Source of the DNA: Mytilus edulis
Taxonomy: Eukaryota > Mollusca > Bivalvia > Mytilida > Mytilidae
Reading direction: 5' to 3'
NCBI RefSeq assembly: GCF_963676685.1
Contig: NC_092356.1
Location: 46,401,601-46,465,600 of the forward strand
Length of the DNA stretch: 64,000 nt
A program made the translations under genes and the position numbers. The notes beneath the pieces are model-generated. The model saw only the letters and a list, made by a program, of their open reading frames with translations, ran no database searches and was not told the origin of the DNA. Of this stretch, positions 12,927 through 22,321 are shown piece by piece (positions within the stretch are counted from its first letter, which is position 1; each line of letters begins with the position of its first letter).

Positions 12927-14171
12927 TTAAAAAGTTTTTTTTCGTAATCGATCTCTAATCCGTATTTCTCTCCTAAGCTCGCTATTGAACCATGATGGTT
13001 TGTCGTTTTTTCGTATAGTTACTTGTTTAGTAGGTATGCACTCCCTTGCAATGTTCAGAAAAGTTACAGTAAATATTTCACATAATTCATTAACATCCTT
13101 GTCATCGGGAAGAAGTGCATACCAATCTGTTTCATTCATTATTTTCAAAAATTTATCTTTATCCATTTTATCATATATCCACACTTCTCTTTTAAAAGTA
13201 CGTGACATTGATGAGGGACACTCAAGAAATATTACTGCTGCATTGTGATCACTAATATCTGAGGGAATATCTAAAACATCTGATAGATAATATGACATAC
13301 AGTCACTTATTATTATGGGATCTAAGAGTGTACTACTTTTATCAGTAACTCTTGTTGCTTTATCAATTACATTTCTTAGATTGAACAAGTCCATAGTGTC
13401 AATAAGTTTATTATTATTGACATTAAAGAGATCAGAATTTAGATCACCAGTAATCACTATATTTTCGTTAAATTGAAAGGCAGTTTCTATTGCATGATTT
13501 AATCGTGCCCAGAAGTCAGTGTCCGCATTCGGTGGACGATATGAGTAACAAAGAAGAAAGTTTTGACCTTTGGCTCGTATTTCAACCCAAAGTGTTTCAT
13601 CAAATGGATTTTCTAGTTCGCTTTTTCGGACGATACCGATATCATCTTTCACATATATCATTAATCCAACACCAAAGTTGTTTCGATCTTTCCTTATAAT
13701 GTTATTGAAGGAATCTAGTTTTAATTGATCTTCAGCTACACTAGGATCTAAATGTGTTTCTGTTACAGCCAGGACATCAAACTCGTCAGTGAAATTATTT
13801 AAGAATTCTAATTTGTTTCTAATACTACGAATATTTAGATTACATATTGATATGGATTTATCGATTTCACTAAATCTGACACTAGAGGGTGTACTCGATA
13901 TGTTATTTTCATCTGGACCAGGGTTTGGTTCAATATTTCCGACAAGAAGAATAAAATGAAGCACAAACAACAGAAAGATAATGTCAATCTTGGGATTTAT
14001 AGACTGTAGACAAGCTAGTGAAAAAACATAGAAGGAGCAATGTAAGTTAATTTTTAGTATTTCTAAATAAGTATAATAGTTATAATTAATATAAGTACTA
14101 CTTTTCCTCTTGCTACATGTACAATGAAATAAGCCAATGGCTGCCCTGTAATCCTCAATGCTGACTCCCAT
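12927..14171 (-). pseudogene. LINE N-terminal part: 2A-like motif and APE endonuclease
   Basis: This 414-codon frame is the 5' part of the retrotransposon polyprotein. Residues about 63-77 are strongly hydrophobic and are followed at 79-86 by NIEPNPGP. The endonuclease spans about 105-317. It shows the family's signatures: LNIRSIRNK near 112, the acidic VTETHLD near 136-142 (Glu of the active site), YRPP near 211, GDLNSD at 242-247, DPIIISD near 284 and the catalytic SDH at 307-309. This domain nicks target DNA to prime reverse transcription. The frame ends just after RDRLRKK because of an extra or missing base in an A run near 12943; the next frame resumes at once in register with the reverse transcriptase linker. 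Confidence 0.9.
13914..13937 (-). other. 2A-like ribosome-skipping motif in the LINE
   Basis: Codons 79-86 of the LINE frame read NIEPNPGP, preceded by Gly and by a leucine-rich hydrophobic run. The 2A consensus is D(V/I)ExNPGP, in which the ribosome fails to join the Gly-Pro bond and releases the upstream peptide. 2A-like sequences are known near the N-terminus of some APE-type non-LTR retrotransposons. Here the usual Asp is Asn, so activity is uncertain. If active, it would release an 85-residue hydrophobic leader from the endonuclease-reverse transcriptase protein. Confidence 0.7.
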
Positions 14172-14345
14172 ATTGTTTAGGGGGTACAGAAATTAAGTAT
14201 AACGACAGCCAACGGCATTTTTCATATGGTAACTTGCACACATCATCATCAGAAAAAATGGAGAAGGTAAATATAAAACAAGAAAAATAAAAAATAAAGG
14301 TCACGGAAAAACAAACGGTTATCAGAAGGATACCAGGAGTCATAC

Positions 14346-15675
14346 TGGATGATAAAATGGGATTTTTCTTAACTTTTACTATTTTTATAAATCAGTGTGA
14401 ACCGTGATCTAGCCACTATATTTGAAAGACAAATTGTATGAGCTATAAGGTCCAAACATAGAGTTGGTTTAAAGACGAATACCTACCAATATAGTACACG
14501 TGTTTCAATATTGTCAATGTATGACAGAACTAAAATCAACTGTCATACAAGTGGGAAGTTTAGCTAGAATTAAACGAGGTTTAACCCGCCATTTTTCTTC
14601 GGAAAACAAATGTAACAAATTCAGCAATATGACAGTTATTTTTCAACTGTTCCTTTGATTGATAACGATTGATTTTGTTAATTTTTACAGACTGCCCCCA
14701 TCGAATTTGCTATGGAGTTTTGTATTATTGTAGACTTTTTTCTAGATTCTCCTTCATCACACACCAAAATTTCAAAATCTTAAACAACTTAGAGAGCATT
14801 AAAAGTTAAAGGCCAGAAAAAGAATAATGTAAAACAAAGTGTATTGACGGTTGCCTATAGTTGCCTTCATCCACTTCATTGTAGCTTTGGTGGATAGTTG
14901 CTTCACTACTAAACATATACAATCAAGATCATCAAATTAATTAAATGTACGTTAATTTTATAAATGGTGCATTTGGAGTGCAATTCTGGATTGACCTTCA
15001 TTAGGTAGGCCCAAACCAAATCAAACGAAAGCTACATGTAAGTAATTATATATAAGTTATTAAACACGTAAGTAGGTATATAACTAAAATGGCATAGAAT
15101 ATCCAAACTGTTCATGCTGTTTTAACATCAACATTACCTATGGAGTTGGAACCTATGCTTTTAAATCATTTTTTAATCAATTAACGCAAATCTAAGAAAA
15201 AAGACGTTAATATAAAAAGGAAGATGATTTACGATTGCAAATTAGACAACGCTTCACAAGTGACCATTACAGTACCGATTGACTAACTACTAAACTAATG
15301 ATACAAACTGTCCACCAGTAGTGCTATTTACGATATGACAGAAAATAATTTTTGAATTATTAATTTAATCATGTCAGTAATGGAGCACTGGATATAGGGC
15401 GCACTGTAGAATGTACCACACACATTTTATAAATGCCAACAATAAGGAAATGTTATCCATCAATATATTTTATAAAACTATACATAATAACAGGCAACAT
15501 GTAGTTGTTTGCGAATATTTCGTACTTTATTATCTCAATCAAGTGAGAAGAAACAAATCTAGGGATAAGCAACAAAAAGTGATGGAATCGCCTGTTTTAC
15601 GAAAACATTTAAAACAGTGTGTTAGAAAACATTTTAGTACCTTACTTCTGACTACTAAGCTAATCTGTATGAAAA
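14346..15675. other. No gene seen
   Basis: AT-rich sequence without a supported exon. A degenerate trace of the SINE-like repeat (GGAAGATGATTTACGATTGC) lies near 15220. The 91-residue frame at 15411-15686 has no recognisable features. Confidence 0.5.
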
Positions 15676-15960
15676 ATAAAAAGTAAAATCACAAAAAAAC
15701 TGAACTTAGAGGAAAATCAATTCGGAAAGTCCATAATCACATGGCAAAATCAAATAACAAAACGCATCAAAAACGAATAGACAAGAACTGTCATATTCCT
15801 GACTTGGTACAGGCATTTTCAAATGTAGAAAATGGTAGATTTAACCTGGTTTTATAGCGCTAACCCTCTCACTTTGATGACAGTCTCATCAAATTCCGTT
15901 ATATTTACATTGATGCGTTAACTAAACAGACACAATAAATAAAATAGTCAGAATATGGGT
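15676..15960 (-). repeat. Dispersed mussel repeat, copy 3 (inverted)
   Basis: Reverse complement of the family at 1985-2262 and 5450-5695, including the CTGACTTGGTACAGGCATTT block and the flanking ACCTGGTTTTATAGCGCTAA block. This is the most complete of the three copies. Confidence 0.75.
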
Positions 15961-16529
15961 ACATCAGTCATCATCGTATACTACAAACACATTCATTGAT
16001 TTGTGTGTCTGACGTCAGAAAATTGTATACGTCACATAGACTTGTCGTTCAATGTGCATACAAACAATTTTAAAATTTACCTAGGCAATGTTAGCATACA
16101 GGGTTAAAAAATCAAAAGTATGTAAGAATAAATTTCAGAAATAGACCGGGATTTGAACTAGTCCAAAAGTTATATGGAATTTGATGCTGTCGACTTGCAG
16201 TAATATGCGATGATATGAAAATTACACTTAACAAATTTTAAAGATAAAACCAATACTAAAGCACTCAATAATGGTCATAGTGTAGTCTGTATCACACGTT
16301 TTATTCAAGGCGATCAGTTGGACTTATTTTTGATATTTTGCTGTATCCTTTGCGCAGTTGAAAGATTTTATTTATGCTAAAATGAAATATATTTTGAGTC
16401 ATGTGCGGCAGATGCAAAGCGATATTTGATAGAACACACTCATACCACATCTTCCTATATCTATTTATCTAGTTTCTAGATGCGTTTACTCAAGCAGACA
16501 ATTTTATGTTCTTCAGGAAAGCGCAGTAA

Positions 16530-17994
16530 GATAGTTTTCAAAAGTTAATCTTATTTACATCTTTAAATGAATTCATAGAAATCTAGCTGTTTACAAAAAT
16601 CTTATTTATCTTTATTTTTTTCTTCAATAGCTAACTTCTTTGTTGCCCTCAACGGAAGACTTGTTGACTGAAAGAACATTTGAAATAAAACATTCTATAT
16701 CATTATTTAATCCACTTGATTTTACTTACTGTGAATAACCATTGTTACAATAATAATACAGACCCGGTTATATTGTTTTCTCTATGTGAAATAATGTTTA
16801 GGTTTGGTATCATGCATGAAGCGGTCACAATAGTTCGTCAAAGATTTTAATTCAGCATGTCAAATGAGTTAAGTTTTATCGATTCTATAAAAGAATATGT
16901 ACCTACTTTACACTATATGTCGTTCTGCCATTATGGCTCTAAGCCATTTTTTTCTACTTTTGTACGAGCTCGTGCATGTTCTTTGAAAGGACAGTTAAAT
17001 AGACACTGCCATATTTCCTGAAAACATGGATCAAACATCATGGGAAATACAAATAAAAGCATATTGCCTTTTCATTACCATTCAATCAATCCTGCATTAC
17101 GTTGGTCTTTTGTGGGTAAATTATAAACCGTTTATAATCACCAGCAGTGTGGAATGCTCTCTGGTAATAAACCTATTCTAAGGAAATGTGCTTAATGCAA
17201 AAGCTATAAAGCCAAAAAGGTATTGTTGTAACTCATGTTTGATTTCACATGCAGAGGCGTTAAATGAACTCTCTATCTCTTTGTTGTTTACCTGTTTTAT
17301 TTTAGATTCTGGGTCTTTTCGTGTATGCATATCTAAAATGAATTTCAATTTTTGCTTTATGGCATTTTCATTCTAATTGGTTTATTTTTTTTAAATCTTC
17401 TGACATAGATTGCAACTTGAAAACCCTTTGCAGTTGATAATGTTTAGTGAAGGTATTTAACGTAAAATGAATAATTGAGCACGATGTAATAAAGACAGTA
17501 CTGAAAGACACAAAGTGTATTACTGTTATATATCTAGCAATCATAGGCCATTGATATTATTTTTTTATTATTTCATACATCAAAATGTCCTTCTTCTTGG
17601 TATTTAAACCTAATTATATAACATGTCACAAAAAAGTGACATGGTTGATGTGCTCATTACCTTTTTTTTTGTATAAATGAACACGATGAACAATCTGAAA
17701 AGGAGGTTTTTTCTTGTACTTTCGAAAGTGTTGCTACATGCTTGGAATACAAAAGCAAATGTGTAAAATACAATTCCAAAGATTCTACATGGTATCAGAA
17801 CTACTAATGTATAATGTGCATCAGAAGCGGGTAAATTGTTTAATAAATTAGATTTTTAAGGGGTTTAAAAGAGACTTACTGTACCTTCGCCTTCATCTTG
17901 TATGTAACGAAACAAATCAATAAGTTTGTGTAAAATTCCGAAAGTATGAGGAACAAAACAAATCTCAAAATAATTCGTTGATAAAAAAAAAAAT
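16530..17994. repeat. Tandem duplication, unit A
   Basis: Unit A aligns with unit B (17995-19265) for well over 1 kb, with an offset of about 1466 bp in the middle (for example TGCAAAAGCTATAAAGCC at 17194 and 18660). Identity looks high, with scattered substitutions and small indels. Unit A carries about 170 bp near 17790-17950 that unit B lacks. The paired 62-residue frames at 17188 and 18654 are a result of the duplication. I recognise no domain in either unit. Confidence 0.85.
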
Positions 17995-19265
17995 CTAGCC
18001 ATTTGTATAGTCTGTTAATCTTCTTTACATCTTTGAATGAATTCATAGAAATCTGTTTACAAAAATCTTGTTTATCTTTCTTTTATTCTTCAATGGCTAA
18101 CTTCTTTGTTGCTCTCATGAAACTTGTTGACTGAAAGAACATTGGGAATGAAACATTCTTTATAATTATTTAATCCACTTGATTTTACTTACTGTGAATA
18201 AGCATTGTTACAATAAAAATAGAAACCGGGGTATATTGTTTTCTCAATGTGAAATACTGTTAAAGTTAGTATCATGTATGAAATGGAAACAATTGTTTAT
18301 CAAAAATTTAATTCAGCAGGTCAAACGATTGTGTTTTTATCGATTGTATAAAAGAATATGTACCTACTTTACACTAGATGCCGTTATGCCATTTAATGTC
18401 TCTAAGTCATTTTGTTCTATTTTTGTACGAGCTCGTGCATGTTTTTTCAAAAAGAACAGTTAAATAGACACTGCCATATTTCCTGAAAATATGGATCAAA
18501 CATCATGGGAAATAAAAATAAAAGCATATTGCCTTTGCATTACCATTCAATCAATCATGTATTAAGCTCGTCTTTTTGTGGGTAAATTGTAAACCGTTTA
18601 TAATCACCAGCAGTGTGGAATGCTCTCTGGTAATAAACCTATTCTAAGGAAATGTGCTTCATGCAAAAGCTATAAAGCCAAAAAGGTATTGTTGTAACTC
18701 ATGTTTGATTTCACATGCAGAGGCGTTAAATGAACTTTCTATCTCTTTGTTGTTTACCTGTTTTATTTTAGATTCTGGGTCTTTTCGTGTATGCATATCT
18801 AAAATGAATTTCAATTTTTGCTTTATGGCATTTTCATTCTAATTGGTTTATTTTTAAAGCTTCTGACATATATTGCAACTTGAAAACCCTTTGCAGTTGA
18901 TAATGTTTAGTGAGGTATTTAACGTGAAATGGATAATTGAGCACGATGTAAGAAGGACAGTACTGCAAGCCACAAAGTTTATTACTGTTATATAAATATC
19001 TAGCAATCATAGGCCATTGATATTATTTTTTTTTATTTCATACATCAAAATGTCCTTGTTTTTGGTATTTACACCTAACATTTCACCAAAACAAATGGCA
19101 TGGTTAATGTTGCCCATTACTCCTTTTTTTTGTATAAATGAACAATCTGTAAAGGAGGTTTTTTCTTGTACTTTTGAAAGTGTTGATACATACTTGGAAT
19201 ACAAAAGCAAAAGTGTAAAATACAATGCCAAAGACATTTTTCAAAATAGTTCGTACAGTAAATAA
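17995..19265. repeat. Tandem duplication, unit B
   Basis: Second copy of unit A. Both ends carry ATCTAGCCATTT followed by TAGTCTGT (17992 and 19274), which marks the junctions. A short protein-like stretch (KEVFSCTFESVDTYLEYKSK) is readable at about 19157-19216 in unit B. In unit A the corresponding region is altered, so I do not call a gene. Confidence 0.8.
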
Positions 19266-21540
19266 AAAAAAAGATCTAGCCATTTATAGTCTGTGAACAT
19301 CTAGACTGTAATTAAGAACAATTGTGAATCATGCGAAATGAAGCAAAATATGGTTGCAAGCGTTCCAGTCGTGACCACTGATATACTGGTTGGCTGATTT
19401 TGAAACCGAGTAACAAATTTTCATACACTAATAAACATGATATACCGGTTTGCACTTGAAAGAGCTCTTTCTTACTTCTGAACCAAAAAAAAAAGTGCAT
19501 CCTTATTGTTTTATACGTCAAATGATTATATGTGTTCCTACCTTAACATTAAGTTATTCAATTGAAAGCCTTTGTTAAATCTTTGTGTCTGCTTCTGCTT
19601 CTGTCAGATGATGGCCAAAATCAACGAACTGATTATACTGCCATGGTTTTGGTGCACATACAGAACCACTCCTCCTTCCAAGTTATCTTTATTAACTCAG
19701 CTTTGTCATCGGAGTTTCACTGGTCTGTCCGGGGTGTTTGCATAGGCGGATCAAGGGATGGCGGGTCAGTCAGTGCCCCCTGTCAGAAACGCCACTGAAT
19801 TGTTTTCAATTTTACAGATTGTCCATTTGTTAATCCGTGAGTTTTGTAATACTTAATACTACCAGTAAATGCGTACCTTTTAGAATCATATATGCATGGC
19901 AAGTATTGTACAGCTTTAAAATGAGGTGTACGGAGGCATAACTCCTATATCATTATTTGGAGTATTTTGAGCTTGCTTTTAATTAGTATGAATAAAAATA
20001 TATGCGGGGATTACGTCAATAAATCAGCAATCGAACGACTTCGTCTGTCTGGTTTTAACTGCGTTTTGTTATATGTCTTTCCATCGGATACAGATGTACC
20101 ACAAGAATTAACCTGATTATAAAAAAACGGTGATCCCATTGATTTCTGCCATCCAAGAGTGAACACTAAATATAGGGTTTTCCTTTGATGTATAGACTGA
20201 CTGGTTCAAAGAAAAATGTTTGCTCATATACTAGTATGCTCTTTGTTGACTCTATGACACATTCCCCATTTCCATTCTCAATTTTATCAACCTATGTTTC
20301 AATTACCCTCGTTTAACCCAATGGCAGTCGAATCCCGCCATGCATTTCGTTCAACCTACTTTGCAGAGCCTACCACTAGCATTTATTGTTAGTTTGTTCT
20401 CGTCCTGAACTTGATATGCATGAAATATTTGCCACTGTTCTAATATATAAAACAGGTATTGTTCATACAATATGAAAGAAGGAAGTGGTATGCATTCCAA
20501 TAAAAGAAAAAAACATGAAGACAACAGGACTAAGATGTGAAATGTCGCCGCGTACGACCTTCAACAATAAGCAAAATGCATTCAGGAGTATTGGCCATGT
20601 GTCTGATTAGACACATTTTGAACTACAGTTGTGATACCAAACAGGAACTCATACATTGTGGTTAGATTAATTTACTATTTGAAAAGATACAATATGTAAA
20701 TCATAGTTTTAAAGAAGTCAAATGGTGTAATCATTTCTGGTCATGAATCTTTCAACATTGTCCTCTAAGGATTTCTCATAGGAAGGTATTTAAATGCAAT
20801 GCCATCCTTAAGTTGAGATTAATTCTACGGAACGATTTGGGAATTGAGATAAACAGACAATAATATGAATTGAAAAACTGCAAAAGTAAGAGCTATTCAG
20901 ATGTATAAAAGGTCTTTGTGACTGACTAATTAAGTAATCTGAATTGATTTGAGTAGTCAGTTTTCCTACTGATCAGGGTCAGTGCTTCTCTCCGGGCTTC
21001 CTTCTGCCAATGAACAAAAAAAAATGATCGCCAATCTTTGCTCCGACTAAGCTAGTGGATAAGCGGAAAAGCAGCGAACACAAATTCCAAAGTCTTTTGT
21101 TTGACGCAGCCGGGATCGAACGCACAACATGGGCTTTATTGTGCACAATCTCCAGAATTAGATAGATGACAATACAATTTCAAATTTTCTATCTGAGTTT
21201 ATATAACGTAACGAAACTATAAAATACAATGTCTTGAAAATTTGTGGTTATATTTATTGCACATTTCCTTCCTAAATTTTGCAGTGTTCGATTTATTAAA
21301 AAAAATTATTACATTGGTTGCAATGAATTACATTGATTTTCCAGTTAAATAAAAACCGATAATTTCACATGTGAAATAAACGTGGTTATTTCACTCTCTG
21401 ACGTCATACAACTATAGGCGTTGTCAAGACGTCGATAACGGCGGATCAAAACAAATTGTGAATGCGTAGAAAAAAGATATAGTTCCTTACATGTTTTATA
21501 TTAATTTCGTTAAAAAAGCCATTTGCCAATGTAATAAAAA
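19266..21540. other. No gene seen; a few repeat traces
   Basis: Near 20500-20590 there is a degenerate piece of the SINE-like repeat (CGCCGCGTACGACCTTCAAC, AATAAGCAAAATGCAT). Near 21100-21130 a - strand GCGTTCGATCCCGGC resembles a tRNA B box, but no matching A box is present in the right orientation. A CRE-like TGACGTCA is at 21399-21406, 0.8 kb upstream of the SIGMAR1 start codon. Confidence 0.45.
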
Positions 21541-21698
21541 GAATAACTAATTAAAGAATTCAAATATCGAAAAATATTCAACTCGTGACCGAACAACACT
21601 GATAATTAACTCATGCGCTACGCGCATTCGTGAATTAATGTGTTGTTCGGTCACTCGTTGAATATTTTTCTCTATTTGAATTCTTCCATTAGTTATTC
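21541..21698. repeat. 158-bp foldback element upstream of SIGMAR1
   Basis: Two arms of about 75 bp (GAATAACTAA to TCATGCG on the left) are inverted copies of each other with roughly a dozen differences and almost no loop; the centre is GCGCTACGCGC. Half of a related copy lies at 63065-63165. This is a MITE-like hairpin. It sits about 0.5 kb upstream of the SIGMAR1 start codon, so it may be in the promoter region. Confidence 0.85.
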
Positions 21699-22185
21699 TA
21701 TAATTATCTCACTGAGTGTCTCATAGAAAAAGAGAAATAACTCAATTTTACTGAATGTAAGAAATATACGTCTTTGTGATAAATTACTTATTCGGTAAAA
21801 ATGTTTTGTTTCCTCGAAGGACGATAGCTGAGCTAAGAAATCTTTTAAATTGAGGGATTTCCACCGAAAAATCTGAGTCTTTTTCCATGTTTTCTTTAAT
21901 ATTCTTTTTCAAAGTTACTAGCTTTTGTACTTTATCTCATATTCCCTCAACATGCTCAATATCACAGGAATTAATATATTCGTAATGTTGACCGTTAAAT
22001 GAAGACGAGAGCTCTAATAGATATTGTTAAAAATATATTTCATATCTTACGTAAAAATATTTCAACATAATCGAGCTTCCTTAAACAGGAAAAGGAAACC
22101 CGGATTTAGGTCAACATTTACCAGACTTTTTTTTAAACTAAAATTTTCTTTGTTGACAGTACGTCGTTAATGTTGAAAAATCACA

Positions 22186-22321
22186 ATGTTCTCTCTTATG
22201 TCAGCTATTAAGATTATATTTTTCATGTGTTTTGTTGTATTTTGTGTGCAATATTGGATGCAGAACAAAACATTTCTTACTGATCATAAAGAGATTGCAG
22301 AAATAGCTCGAAAACATACAG
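22186..22321 (+). CDS. SIGMAR1: SIGMAR1 exon 1 (coding part)
   Basis: Encodes residues 1-45 and the first base of Gly46: the signal-anchor-like membrane helix and the [14 protein letters not shown] segment that matches human QREEIAQLARQYAG in position. The donor is G|GTAAGT at 22322. The 5' UTR and transcription start cannot be placed. No clear TATA box is seen. Confidence 0.93.

Larger units (their letters stand above)
10449..14171 (-). mobile_element. APE-type non-LTR retrotransposon (CR1/L2/Rex1-like), frameshifted
   Basis: Reading the - strand from 14171 gives, in order: a hydrophobic N-terminal segment, a 2A-like motif, an apurinic-type endonuclease, a reverse transcriptase with FADD motif, and a C-terminal cysteine-histidine region. 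The coding part is about 3.47 kb and ends at 10702. The 3' UTR probably runs to a short A run (T run on +) near 10449; an ATC-rich stretch at 10655-10680 lies inside it. No separate gag-like ORF1 was found upstream of 14171, so the copy may be 5'-truncated or of a single-ORF type. It is broken by at least four single-base frameshifts. Clade placement within the CR1 group is tentative. Confidence 0.9.

Noticed and set aside
17188-18842. Pair of 62-residue proteins differing at one residue
   Set aside because: They are produced by the 1.47-kb-offset tandem duplication; no domain or splice site supports coding.
21090-21140. tRNA-like B box GCGTTCGATCCCGGC on the - strand
   Set aside because: No A box in the same orientation at a proper distance; too weak for a SINE or tRNA call.
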